From Traorella massiliensis (GTDB lineage: Bacteria > Bacillota_I > Bacilli_A > Erysipelotrichales > Erysipelotrichaceae), in NCBI RefSeq assembly GCF_900104665.1, contig NZ_LT629967.1, positions 441,624 through 505,623 of the forward strand: 64,000 nucleotides of DNA. Reading direction: 5' to 3'. Below are positions 23,951 through 32,167 of this stretch, piece by piece; positions within the stretch are counted from its first letter, which is position 1, and every line of letters begins with the position of its first letter. Position numbers and translations under genes: made by a program. The notes beneath the pieces were generated by a model. The model was not told the DNA's origin and made no database searches. It worked only from the letters and a program-made list of their open reading frames with translations.

Positions 23951-24972
23951 AAAGACCTCCTGATATATTGACGAAGATCATCAATTTTAACTTTTTCGAT
24001 GACAGCTTTGCCAAGCTCATTTACTTTGACGATATCAATTTCATTCCCTTTTGCTTTTTTATCATTCTTAATGAAGCGAATGCATTCTTCACAATCAAGA
24101 GAAGTTACAAAAGGAATGTTCATCTTTTTAAGAATTTCAATTAAATCATGACGTATCTGTTCATTTTCCTCGATCATGATCATCCCATTTGCGACACATT
24201 CGCCATGATAATAATCATGAAGATGATAGATACTCTCAATGGCATGACCGATCGTATGTCCAAAATTCAAGATCTTTCGAATATTTTGTTCCTTTTCATC
24301 TTTTTCGACCACTCTTTTTTTCATGAATAAAGATCGTTCGATGATTTCTTCTAAATAAGGACTTTCAACATCGATTTCATCAATATGTTCTTTAAACAAA
24401 TCAAAAATAACAGGGTCCTGGATACATCCGGCTTTTAAAGCCTCAACCAGACCATTATAGAAATGACGCTTGGATAAAGTTTTTAACGTATCAACATCAA
24501 CGATCACAGTTTCAGGATGATAGAAACAGCCTACACAATTTTTAATGCCGTTTAAGTTGATCGCCACTTTGCCGCCAATGCTGGAATCAATCTGCGAAAG
24601 TGTCGTTGTAGGAATAGAAACAAAACGACATCCTCTTTTATATGTACCCGCTACAAAACCTGCAAGATCACCAATGACACCGCCTCCTAAAGCAAGTACC
24701 ATATCTTTTCTTGAAAAATGAAGTGAAAGGAGTTTTTCTAAAAGCATCTGATAAGTATCAAATCCTTTGGAAACCTCACCTTCTGCCACTTCTACTAATG
24801 TAGCATTCTCTAATTGTGCCATTACTTCTTCTTTTAAAGAAAGTGGTATCTGTGTATCGCTGACTACCATGACTTTACAGTTAAAATTGATATAGTCTTT
24901 TAAATGAAGATGACTTTCTCTTTCAATAATGACACGGCTTGACGCATCTTTAAGCTGTACAGTAAATTCCAT
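23947..24972 (-). CDS. aroB: 3-dehydroquinate synthase
   Basis: NAD- and metal-dependent cyclisation of DAHP to 3-dehydroquinate, first gene of the operon. Motifs: EGEVSKGFDTYQMLLEKLL, LALGGGVIGDLAGFVAGTYKRG (NAD-binding), VSIPTTTLSQIDSSIGGKVAINL, the metal ligands in GLVEALKAG, and LNFGHTIGHAIE with a later HGECVANGM. I favour the ATG at 24972 (GGGGG 7 nt upstream); the one at 24975 is possible, and the further upstream frame runs into the terminator of the leader. Expression should depend on read-through of that terminator. Confidence 0.95.
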   Translation of the reverse strand: MEFTVQLKDASSRVIIERESHLHLKDYINFNCKVMVVSDTQIPLSLKEEVMAQLENATLVEVAEGEVSKGFDTYQMLLEKLLSLHFSRKDMVLALGGGVIGDLAGFVAGTYKRGCRFVSIPTTTLSQIDSSIGGKVAINLNGIKNCVGCFYHPETVIVDVDTLKTLSKRHFYNGLVEALKAGCIQDPVIFDLFKEHIDEIDVESPYLEEIIERSLFMKKRVVEKDEKEQNIRKILNFGHTIGHAIESIYHLHDYYHGECVANGMIMIEENEQIRHDLIEILKKMNIPFVTSLDCEECIRFIKNDKKAKGNEIDIVKVNELGKAVIEKVKIDDLRQYIRRSL

Positions 24973-24991
24973 CATATGACCCCCAATGAAT

Positions 24992-25070
24992 AAAAAAAGC
25001 ATCACTTTACTGATGCCGCTTGCCCCATATAAACAAAAGTACCAATCAATGAATTGGCTTGTTTAGGGGC
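24992..25070 (-). promoter_or_regulatory. Attenuator in the aro operon leader
   Basis: On the minus strand the leader-peptide stop is followed by a long hairpin. GCCCC (25066-25070) pairs with GGGGC (25022-25026), and CCAAT with ATTGG forms an inner stem. A terminator then follows: GCATCA (25011-25016) pairs with TGATGC (24999-25004), with seven T (24992-24998), 17 nt before aroB. The exact competing pairing is not clear to me by eye, but peptide, hairpin and terminator occur in the order expected for ribosome-mediated attenuation. Confidence 0.75.
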
Positions 25071-25115
25071 TTAACGATAAAAGTAAAAGCTAGATGCTTG
25101 TTTAAATGTATTCAT
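25071..25115 (-). CDS. Phe/Tyr-rich leader peptide of the aro operon
   Basis: The frame reads MNTFKQASSFYFYR and stop: 5 of 14 residues are Phe or Tyr, with four consecutive codons TTT TAC TTT TAT just before Arg-stop. There is no Trp codon. This matches the end products of the locus (tyrA at the operon end, pheA divergent). A ribosome stalled at the FYFY run for lack of charged tRNA-Phe or tRNA-Tyr would alter folding of the downstream hairpins and allow read-through. Only 6 nt separate the predicted -10 from this ATG, so the peptide may be read from a leaderless 5' end. I know of Phe leaders (pheA, pheST) and Trp leaders in enterics; a Phe/Tyr leader on a full shikimate operon in this lineage I have not seen described. 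Confidence 0.85.
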   Translation of the reverse strand: MNTFKQASSFYFYR

Positions 25116-25121
25116 GGTTTT

Positions 25122-25150
25122 AGTTTACTCGTTTTTTCACATAAAATCAA
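25122..25150 (-). promoter_or_regulatory. aro operon promoter
   Basis: Minus strand TTGATT (25145-25150), 17-nt spacer, TAAACT (25122-25127), then AAAACC and the leader ATG. Confidence 0.65.
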
Positions 25151-25174
25151 GCCCTTTTGAAAGAAATATTACGA

Positions 25175-25216
25175 TTTTCATGAAAAGCTAATTCGCATTT
25201 TCAATCTATTCATGAA
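25175..25216. promoter_or_regulatory. Two TTCATGAA palindromes between the divergent aro and pheA promoters
   Basis: TTTTCATGAAAA (25175-25186) and TTCATGAA (25209-25216, flanked by AT-rich bases, TTCATGAAAAT) share the core TTCATGAA. Their centres are 32 bp apart, close to three helical turns, and they lie between the two divergent promoters. A dimeric regulator could bind both sites on one face of the DNA. Confidence 0.5.
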
Positions 25217-25244
25217 AATGAATGCTACTCTTTTTAAATCGTGC

Positions 25245-25250
25245 TATAAT
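25245..25250 (+). promoter_or_regulatory. Extended -10 of pheA promoter
   Basis: TGcTATAAT (TATAAT at 25245-25250) lies 18 nt before the pheA start; no good -35 is seen, as is usual for extended -10 promoters. Confidence 0.65.
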
Positions 25251-25268
25251 AAGGGCAATGAGGTGACT

Positions 25269-26339
25269 ATGAACGAATTAGAAAAAGCAAGAATAAAGAT
25301 TAATGAAGCAGATCAGAAGATTGCGGAAAGCTTTGAGAAAAGAATGAAAGCTGTAGAAGAAGTTATTGGTTATAAGATGAAGCATGATCTGCCTATCTAT
25401 GATGAAAAAAGAGAAAAACAGGTAATTGAAAGAAATCTTTCTTTCCTTCATGATGAAAAATTAAAGCCTTATTTTAAAGATTGTCTCAATCAGATGATGC
25501 GCATATCAAAAGAATATCAGAATGCCATACTTCATCAAGGCATTTATGGATATCAGGGAGTCAGAGGTGCTTTTAGCCAGATTGCGACTTCACGTTTATT
25601 CCCTAGCGGTCAGCAAAAAAGCTATTTGCGTTTTGAAGATGTTGTTCTAGGAGTTAAAAATCATGAAATTGAAAAAGGCGTCTTACCTTTTGAAAATTCT
25701 ACAACCGGTGAAGTAGGCGAGGTTTTTGATCTATTATATAAGTATGATGTGAAAATAACTTCCTTTTATGATCTTAAGGTTGATCAGAATCTAATGGGGA
25801 TCAAGGGCAGCCGTTTAAGTGATATCAAGAAGGTGTATTCAAAGCTTCAGGCTTTGGAACAATGTGCTGAAACATTAAAGCCTTTTGATTTTGAATTGAT
25901 TCCTTATGCGAATACCGCATTGGCGGCACGATATGTCAGTGAATGTGCTGATCCAAGCATAGGAGCGATTGCTGCTAAGGAAAGTGCTGAAGAATATGGA
26001 TTAGAGATTCTAATGGAAAATATCAATTCCAGCAGTGATAATGTGACCCGTTTTATCGTAATAGAAAATGAATGCTTAAAATCAGGCGATTTAATTATGA
26101 TCATGTTCACGGTCAATCATGAATCAGGAGCTCTGGCAAAAATCATGCAGATCATTGCGGATTATTCATTAAATATGACAAGCATTAAATCAAGAGCATG
26201 TCGTAATCAGTCATGGCAATATTATTTCTATGTAGAGATCGAAGGTGATCTTGCAGATGAAAGAGTGCAAGCCTGCTTTAGAGAATGTGGGAAACACTGT
26301 GAGTTAAAGATTATCGGATGTGTGAAAGGAGAGAGTTAA
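25269..26339 (+). CDS. pheA: Bifunctional chorismate mutase / prephenate dehydratase (P-protein)
   Basis: Residues 1-85 form an AroQ-type chorismate mutase (ELEKARIKINEADQKIAESFEKRMKAV, a helix with Arg and Lys ligands; YKMKHDLPIYDEKREK). Residues ~95-270 are prephenate dehydratase: YQGVRGAFSQIA, VLPFENSTTGEVGEVFDLL, and SSSDNVTRFIVIE (catalytic Thr-Arg). The end is an ACT domain with ESGALAKIMQIIADYSLNMTSIKSR, the ESRP-like Phe-binding loop. This order matches enteric P-proteins and is not usual in Bacilli. The start at 25269 follows GAGGTG and begins the mutase helix; the upstream extension is rejected because it crosses the promoter. It is the only chorismate mutase in the locus, so it also supplies tyrA. 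Confidence 0.94.
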   Translation: MNELEKARIKINEADQKIAESFEKRMKAVEEVIGYKMKHDLPIYDEKREKQVIERNLSFLHDEKLKPYFKDCLNQMMRISKEYQNAILHQGIYGYQGVRGAFSQIATSRLFPSGQQKSYLRFEDVVLGVKNHEIEKGVLPFENSTTGEVGEVFDLLYKYDVKITSFYDLKVDQNLMGIKGSRLSDIKKVYSKLQALEQCAETLKPFDFELIPYANTALAARYVSECADPSIGAIAAKESAEEYGLEILMENINSSSDNVTRFIVIENECLKSGDLIMIMFTVNHESGALAKIMQIIADYSLNMTSIKSRACRNQSWQYYFYVEIEGDLADERVQACFRECGKHCELKIIGCVKGES

Positions 26340-27584
26340 ATGAATTTTATTAAAGAAAGTGCTGACAAAAAACCGATTGTGGATACTGTGTTTGCGATTG
26401 TCGCAAAAGCAAAAGAAGCAAAGGAAAAGTATGGGGATGAAAACGTCATAGATGCAACCATAGGTTCATTATATGATGAACAGGGACATATCGTTGCATT
26501 CCATAGTGTATTTGAAAGCTTTGATCAGATACCTGCTGCACAGAAGGCTGCCTATGCCGATAGTTTCAGAGGCAATCCTGATTTTAGAGAATTAGTAAAG
26601 AAATGGACGTTAGGTCAGGGTAAGGTCAATCTGGAAAGCAGTGTGATCGCAACTCCGGGCGGTACAGGTGCCGTATCCTTAGTGATGAGTGAATTTTTAG
26701 AAACCGATGAAACAGTGATCCTTCCAGATATCGCATGGGGAAGTTATTCTTTGATGGCAAAGGATAAACAATTGAAAGCAGTCACTTATGAAATGTTTGA
26801 AAATGATCATTTCAACTTAAACTCATTAAAGAAACAGGTTAATGCCTTAGCTGGCAAGCAGAATCGTATTGTTGTGGTCATTAATGATCCTTGTCACAAT
26901 CCAACAGGCTATACGATGACAAAGCAAGAATGGCATGAATTGATTGCTTTTCTAAATGAAGTGGCTAAGACAACGCCATGTATCATCTTGAATGATATTG
27001 CTTATATCGATTATGCTTATGATCTTGAACATTCAAGAGATTATATGCGTGAGTTTGAAGGTATGAGCGATCAGGTCATGGCGGTAATTGCTATGAGCTG
27101 TTCCAAGACATTAACAAGTTATGGATTGCGCTGTGGAGCAGCCGTGATCTGTGCTCATTCTAAAGAAAGCGTAAGAGAAGCTGAAATTGTTTTTGAAAAG
27201 AGTGCTCGTGCCCTTTGGAGCAATGTCAATAATGCGGCTATGATCAATTTTGTCAATGTAGTAAAAGATCATAAAGAAGAATTTTTAAATGAAAAGAAAG
27301 AATATATTCATTTATTAAAAAAGAGAAGTTCTATTTTCATGGAAGAAGCTAAAGCTTGTAATTTACCGGTATATCCATATAAGGAAGGTTTCTTTGTCAC
27401 GATCAAAATAGAAAATAATGACTTAAAAGAAAAATACCATACTCTTTTAATGGAAAATAATATTTTTACAGTTCAAGTCAATAAAGGAATTCGTGTAGGT
27501 ATCTGTTCATTAAGTGTTGAGAAGGCTAAAGGATTAGCTTTGAAGATGAAGCTTCTATTGGATCAGGTTGTTACCACAGAATAA
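26340..27584 (+). CDS. Aminotransferase class I/II, probably aromatic aminotransferase
   Basis: A 414-aa PLP-dependent aminotransferase (AspC/TyrB superfamily). Seen: TPGGTGAVSLVMSEFL, INDPCHNPTGYTMTKQEW (Asn-Pro contacts), ILNDIAYIDYAY (Asp/Tyr to the pyridine ring), SCSKTLTSYGLRCG with the Schiff-base Lys, and a C-terminal IRVGICSLS (substrate carboxylate Arg). It starts directly at the pheA stop (TAAATG) with GGAGAG just upstream. It probably transaminates phenylpyruvate and 4-hydroxyphenylpyruvate, completing Phe and Tyr synthesis. Aspartate use cannot be excluded from sequence. Confidence 0.88.
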   Translation: MNFIKESADKKPIVDTVFAIVAKAKEAKEKYGDENVIDATIGSLYDEQGHIVAFHSVFESFDQIPAAQKAAYADSFRGNPDFRELVKKWTLGQGKVNLESSVIATPGGTGAVSLVMSEFLETDETVILPDIAWGSYSLMAKDKQLKAVTYEMFENDHFNLNSLKKQVNALAGKQNRIVVVINDPCHNPTGYTMTKQEWHELIAFLNEVAKTTPCIILNDIAYIDYAYDLEHSRDYMREFEGMSDQVMAVIAMSCSKTLTSYGLRCGAAVICAHSKESVREAEIVFEKSARALWSNVNNAAMINFVNVVKDHKEEFLNEKKEYIHLLKKRSSIFMEEAKACNLPVYPYKEGFFVTIKIENNDLKEKYHTLLMENNIFTVQVNKGIRVGICSLSVEKAKGLALKMKLLLDQVVTTE

Positions 27585-27598
27585 AATAAAATGCAAAT

Positions 27599-27645
27599 AA
27601 AAATTCACGTGAATTTCTAATGAAAGAATTCACGTGAATTTTTTT
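27599..27645. terminator. Bidirectional terminator between aminotransferase and HAD genes
   Basis: A perfect 17-bp stem (27599-27615 with 27627-27643; AAAAATTCACGTGAATT) with an 11-nt loop and T tracts on both strands serves the two convergent genes. Confidence 0.92.
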
Positions 27646-27653
27646 AATCTAGA

Positions 27654-28382
27654 TTATAACAGTTTTAACTGATTCTCATTCATCTGATAAATGACATTTT
27701 TTCTTTCTACAATAATTGATATTTTCTTTGATACCTCTTTGGAGGCTTTTATTTTCTCTAACAACTCTTTTGTAGGATTCATGGCATAAGGGTGACCTAC
27801 CAGCTCAAACATCGTAAAATCACCGGTCGTATCCCCATAGGCATAACTTTGACTTAAATCAATATCATAATCTTCAACAAGCTCTAATATAGCTTTCTTT
27901 TTACTTTTGTGATCCCACATAGGAATGACATCTCCTGTATAACGTCCATGCTCATCCGTCACATAAATCGTACCTCTACAATCGGTAAACTCATATTTAC
28001 GAGCCATAGCCTCTACTAATTCAAGGGGTGAACCAGAAACAGCAAATACAAGATGTCCTTCTTTCTTATGATTGAGGATTTCATCACGAGTAAATGTATA
28101 AACACGTTCCCCTTTTTGTTTGATGACCGTATCAGCAATATGCAGAATATGTTCATTGGATAAACCAATAAGTGTTGACTTATATATATCAACCATTTTA
28201 TTGAGATAATCATCATATTCTCCCTGACGACGATCATATTTCATAAACGTTGGTTTTACTTCATCATGCCAAAGTCTTTCATCTACTAATTCATGTGTGA
28301 TAAATTTTTTAAATACTTCAGTAATCAATCCTTCACGATATAAAGTTCCATCAATATCAAAAAAAGCCGCAATTTTTCCCAT
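27654..28382 (-). CDS. HAD-superfamily IB hydrolase (SerB-like phosphatase)
   Basis: Phosphomonoesterase of the HAD subclass IB. Motif I FFDIDGTLYREG (DxD nucleophile, residues 8-19), motif II FAVSGSPLELVEAMARK (Ser), and motif III/IV YGDTTGDFTMFELVGHPYAMNP with Lys at the preceding HKSKKKAIL. At 242 aa it has a helical cap of the IB type, which often handles phosphoserine-like or small phosphorylated metabolites; substrate not assignable. It is single, convergent with the aromatic aminotransferase, and I see no operon partner. Confidence 0.88.
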   Translation of the reverse strand: MGKIAAFFDIDGTLYREGLITEVFKKFITHELVDERLWHDEVKPTFMKYDRRQGEYDDYLNKMVDIYKSTLIGLSNEHILHIADTVIKQKGERVYTFTRDEILNHKKEGHLVFAVSGSPLELVEAMARKYEFTDCRGTIYVTDEHGRYTGDVIPMWDHKSKKKAILELVEDYDIDLSQSYAYGDTTGDFTMFELVGHPYAMNPTKELLEKIKASKEVSKKISIIVERKNVIYQMNENQLKLL

Positions 28383-28517
28383 GTTTAGTACCTCATTTAT
28401 TAATTATTATCTTATCAACTTTGAAAGATGAAGTAAAGACTCAATTTTTTGACAAAAATTAAGAAAATAACCAAACTTTTTTCATGGTAGAATTGTTATA
28501 TAAGTGAAGGGACAAAT

Positions 28518-29084
28518 ATGAACAGACGAAAGCTTATCTTACAAATAAAAAATGGCAATCAGGAAGCATTAGAAACAATTATCACCGAAATGTATCCACA
28601 GGTGTATGCTTTTCTGTATCGCAAGATGAAACAGAATGATCGAGCCAAAGATATTACCCAAGAGGTATTCTTAAAATTTGTGGAAAATATCGATCAATAT
28701 AATGAAGAAGATAAGCTGCTCAACTATCTATTTCGCATTGGTATCAATCTTGCCAACAATTATTATAAAAGCTTGAATTATTTGGATGATCGAGAATTGG
28801 ATGAATCAAGGATCATTATAGAAGAAGATCCTCATGCGATCGTAATGAAAAAAGCGAATCACGATATCATGATGAGATATATCTCACAGTTAAGTGAAAT
28901 TTCCCGGGAAATTATCATTCTTCGCTATTATCATGAGATGAAATTTAAAGATATTGCTGATATTTTAAAAATACCGGAATCAACAGCTAAATCAAGACAT
29001 CGACAAGCATTGATGAAATTAGAGGAATTGATGAAAGGAGGCGTGCTGGATGAAAGAAAAAGCGAAATACAAACAGTTTATTGA
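28518..29084 (+). CDS. ECF-type RNA polymerase sigma factor
   Basis: A 188-aa sigma-70 family protein. Sigma-2 region at about residues 20-90 (YPQVYAFLYRKMKQNDRAKDITQEVFLKFVENIDQY, the region 2.2-2.4 block). Sigma-4 at about 120-178 (LSEISREIIILRYYHEMKFKDIADILKIPESTAKSRHRQALMKLEELM, HTH). No region 3 is present, as in extracytoplasmic-function sigmas. It overlaps the following membrane-protein gene by 35 nt and heads an operon with an ABC transporter. It probably drives its own operon under envelope or peptide-antibiotic stress; the -10/-35 it recognises could not be defined here. Confidence 0.93.
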   Translation: MNRRKLILQIKNGNQEALETIITEMYPQVYAFLYRKMKQNDRAKDITQEVFLKFVENIDQYNEEDKLLNYLFRIGINLANNYYKSLNYLDDRELDESRIIIEEDPHAIVMKKANHDIMMRYISQLSEISREIIILRYYHEMKFKDIADILKIPESTAKSRHRQALMKLEELMKGGVLDERKSEIQTVY

Positions 29085-29787
29085 AATTGATGAAGAACAT
29101 ATGAAAAAAACGATTGAACTTTCAAAGCTAAAACTTTCTAAACGAAAGGTCATGTATGAAGAAAATACACATCAGATCTGGCTGAGCTTCTTTAAGATGG
29201 AAAGCATGAAATTTTGCGGGTTATCTGTTTTATCAACGCTTTTCTTCTGTTTTATTTCATTTATTCAGCCAATGAATGGCTACAGTATTTGTCTTATAAA
29301 TGCTGGTGTTTTAGGAACACTGATCTTATATGATTATATACACGGAAGCATCATGGGAATGGACGAACTGTTGAAATGTGTTAAGTATAACTCATCCAAG
29401 ATTTTTGTTTATAAATCAAATATATATCTTCTGGTCAGCATTGTATGTACATTATTTTTGAATGTGATATTTTGTGTTCAAAACAACTTTTCTTTTTTAC
29501 CAACGCTTTTATATAGCTTGATTCCTCTTTATTTTATTAGTGGTTTGGCTCTTTTGATCGTAGACAGGATCAGTAATAAAATGACATTGATCATTACTTA
29601 TGCCTGCAGTTATTTAGTTGTGTTGTTGTTTTTAAATCAATATGATGTAAGAATCATCAGCAATGCTTTTATTCTTTTTCTTTTATTCATATCGTTTGGT
29701 ATATACTGCATAAGCATTTATGTTCATTCAACACGAATTTCAATTGAGAAAGGAAATAATTTATGGAACTTATTCTTGAAGGATTAA
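29050..29787 (+). CDS. Membrane protein, probable anti-sigma or transporter partner
   Basis: A 245-aa protein I cannot assign to a named family. A cytoplasmic N-terminus of about 55 residues rich in Lys/Glu (KYKQFIEIDEEHMKKTIELSK) precedes six hydrophobic segments (about 57-75, 80-97, 120-140, 146-165, 172-192, 200-220). Location directly after, and overlapping, an ECF sigma gene and before the ABC ATPase suggests a membrane anti-sigma factor whose N-terminal part holds the sigma. No zinc HxxxCxxC anti-sigma motif is present, which weakens this. AAAGGAGG lies 8 nt before the ATG and confirms the start inside the sigma gene. Confidence 0.75.
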   Translation: MKEKAKYKQFIEIDEEHMKKTIELSKLKLSKRKVMYEENTHQIWLSFFKMESMKFCGLSVLSTLFFCFISFIQPMNGYSICLINAGVLGTLILYDYIHGSIMGMDELLKCVKYNSSKIFVYKSNIYLLVSIVCTLFLNVIFCVQNNFSFLPTLLYSLIPLYFISGLALLIVDRISNKMTLIITYACSYLVVLLFLNQYDVRIISNAFILFLLFISFGIYCISIYVHSTRISIEKGNNLWNLFLKD

Positions 29788-30650
29788 CAAAACAATATTC
29801 AAAAACAGTAGCGGTCGATCATGTAGATCTAAAACTCAACAAAGGGGTGATCGGTCTTTTAGGTGCGAATGGGAGCGGTAAGACGACGATCATGAAAATG
29901 ATTTGTGGGATACTGTCACCAACAACAGGTCATGTTTATTATGATAATCAGGAAATTTTAAAAAATTATGACAGTTATGTGACAAACTTAGGCTATATGC
30001 CACAGCAGCTAGGGTTTTATCCATCTTTTACCGTACAGGAATTTTTAGAATATATGAGCGTAGTCAAAGGATTAAAAAAGGAATTTTATAAAAAGAAGAT
30101 TGATGAGCTTTTGGTACGGTTGAATTTAGAGGATAAGAGAAAGGCTAAGATCAAAAGCTTATCGGGAGGCATGCTTAGACGTTTAGGAATTGCCCAGGCA
30201 TTATTAAATGAACCAAAGATCCTGATTTTAGATGAACCAACGGCAGGGCTTGATCCAAAAGAAAGGATCGTGCTGCGAAATATGATTTCTCGTATTGGTG
30301 AAGAAGCTATTGTTTTACTTTCTACACATATTGTAAGTGATGTAGAGTCCATTGCTGATCAGATTATTTTAATGAAAAAAGGAAAAGTATTATATTATGA
30401 TGAGCCGGATAAGCTTCTGTTAGAAATGGAAAACAAAGTCTTTGAAGCAAGCTGTAATCGAAAGCAGGCAGAAGAATATATGATGAATCATATTGTTGTC
30501 AATGTGAAAAAACATCAGGACGAATATGTTTTACGTATCGTATCAGATAAGCCAATTGAAAATGCTCAAACGGTTGAACCTGGACTAGATGACTTGTATT
30601 TATATCATTTCCAGGATGAGGCGATGGAACGTTTAAGTGATCAATTATAA
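29763..30650 (+). CDS. ABC transporter ATP-binding protein
   Basis: A 295-aa ATPase of the drug/bacteriocin-export or lantibiotic-immunity class. Walker A GLLGANGSGKTTIMKMICG (about residues 31-49), Q-loop YMPQQLGFYP, signature LSGGMLRRLGIAQALLNEPK, Walker B ILILDEPTAGLDP and the H-loop STHIVSDVESIADQ. A ~75-residue C-terminal extension follows (NKVFEASCNRKQAEEYMMNH onward), as in CcmA-type exporters. It overlaps the upstream membrane gene by 25 nt. It should energise the three permease-like proteins that follow. Confidence 0.93.
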   Translation: MELILEGLTKQYSKTVAVDHVDLKLNKGVIGLLGANGSGKTTIMKMICGILSPTTGHVYYDNQEILKNYDSYVTNLGYMPQQLGFYPSFTVQEFLEYMSVVKGLKKEFYKKKIDELLVRLNLEDKRKAKIKSLSGGMLRRLGIAQALLNEPKILILDEPTAGLDPKERIVLRNMISRIGEEAIVLLSTHIVSDVESIADQIILMKKGKVLYYDEPDKLLLEMENKVFEASCNRKQAEEYMMNHIVVNVKKHQDEYVLRIVSDKPIENAQTVEPGLDDLYLYHFQDEAMERLSDQL

Positions 30651-30707
30651 ATGGAAGATAGAGTAGAGTGAAATGGGAAAATTTGAAACATGAAAGGGGG
30701 GAATGCA

Positions 30708-32165
30708 TTGGGGAAGCTTGTTTATTTTGAAATAAAAAAACTAATGAAGATTAAATTTAATTGTTTTTTGATCTTATTAACATTTATTCTTTGCTTAGGA
30801 ATTTTATTTATAAAAAATACAAATAGATTATCTTCTAGCAGGCAATATGCTTCTTTTGAGGGAGAAACTCTAAATAATAAAGAAGTTTATCGATATGTAG
30901 ATACTTTCTTTCATGAACATAGAGGTATTGTTAATGATGAATATATCAATAATTTAAAAGAAGCAGAAAATTTAATCATTCAAGAATATCAGCTTGATGA
31001 AATTGATGAAGAAAAAATGATCATGACGTATGGTAAAAACTATCAAGAGATCATACAGGCAGGTATTGATGGAAGCATGAGTGATCATGAAATTTTCGCA
31101 ATCAATGAGAAAGCAAAAGAAAATAATGAAATTTGTAAATCGGAATCATGTATTTTGACATCCAATGAGGTTGCTTATGAAAAATATGGAATAGAAGAAG
31201 TCAATGAAGAAGATCATACATTTACGATAAGATATTTTTATGAAAAAGAAGAAAGCCGAAATCTATTAAATCTTCTTTTATATGGAAGCCAATCTTATAC
31301 AAATGAATATACAGTAGAATTACTTCATCATAAAGAAGAGAAGGTTGCTGATACAAAGAATTATATCGTAGGAGGAAATGCTAGTAATACGAATTATTGG
31401 CGTGTAAGTGAAGATATCGAAGAAGAATATATTGAATGGCAGAATCAGAAATATTTAAATGCTCCAGAGCGAACTGATTCTGGAGTAGGTGCGACGATGT
31501 TTGTACAAGCATTAACTACTCAAAATAATCCACTTTTAGTTGTACTGCTTCTATGTATTGTCATCCTTGTTTGTCAGGTTTTTACAATTGATCATGACTA
31601 TGAAATGGAGTCAATGCTTTTATGTTCAAAAAAAGGCTACAGCAGTGTTATGATCGCTAAAATTATAACGGCGTGCTTAATTCCTTTAGCACTGCTTCTG
31701 ATCTATCTTTTTTTAGCGTGGATAACTGTCAGCGTGATCGTTCCTATAAGAAATCTGGATATTGTTTATGTTGAGTGGATTGAAAATCGTCCGTTTATAT
31801 TTGAAGGTATTTATACATATAAAGAAATTTTGTTTACTGAGATGTCTTTGATATTTATGTCATTTTTGGCTGCTTCTGGTATTGCTGCATTTGTTTCGAC
31901 GCTTTTCAAAAATAAATTTATAGGGCTCATGCTAGTTTCATCTATAATTGTTGTGATGACTTTATATAAAAATATCTTTACTCCAGGTATGATGTTAACA
32001 ACGATGAATTATCTAAGCTGGAATGGTGTCATGGGTATCAATATGATGAAAGTGGGCACTATGATCGTATCTAAAGCCTTCTGTGCATGTGTACTTTGGT
32101 GTCTGATAGATGCAGTATTGTGTATCTTATGTCTTTTAAATCAACGAAGACATATCGTGAGGTAA
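30708..32165 (+). CDS. ABC-2 type permease-like protein, paralogue 1
   Basis: A 485-aa membrane protein. I choose the TTG at 30708 over the ATG at 30690. GGGGGG sits 6 nt before the TTG, and the protein then starts (M)GKLVYFEIKKLMKIKFN, aligned with both paralogues (MVKLIQFELKKIFKSKFN, MIKLIQFELKKIFKSKFN). Topology: one N-terminal membrane helix (about 18-36), an extracellular region of about 230 residues with the conserved block YGKNYQEIIQAGIDGSMS, then six C-terminal helices from about 260. It ends QRRHIVR like its neighbours. Substrate unknown; export of or defence against an extracellular peptide is a likely role. Confidence 0.85.
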   Translation: MGKLVYFEIKKLMKIKFNCFLILLTFILCLGILFIKNTNRLSSSRQYASFEGETLNNKEVYRYVDTFFHEHRGIVNDEYINNLKEAENLIIQEYQLDEIDEEKMIMTYGKNYQEIIQAGIDGSMSDHEIFAINEKAKENNEICKSESCILTSNEVAYEKYGIEEVNEEDHTFTIRYFYEKEESRNLLNLLLYGSQSYTNEYTVELLHHKEEKVADTKNYIVGGNASNTNYWRVSEDIEEEYIEWQNQKYLNAPERTDSGVGATMFVQALTTQNNPLLVVLLLCIVILVCQVFTIDHDYEMESMLLCSKKGYSSVMIAKIITACLIPLALLLIYLFLAWITVSVIVPIRNLDIVYVEWIENRPFIFEGIYTYKEILFTEMSLIFMSFLAASGIAAFVSTLFKNKFIGLMLVSSIIVVMTLYKNIFTPGMMLTTMNYLSWNGVMGINMMKVGTMIVSKAFCACVLWCLIDAVLCILCLLNQRRHIVR

Positions 32166-32167
32166 CT

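Noticed and set aside
25256-25268. A minimal frame ATG-AGG-TGA directly before pheA, suggestive of a leader
   Set aside because: It is formed by the ribosome site GAGGTGA itself and is too short to be meaningful; no terminator follows.
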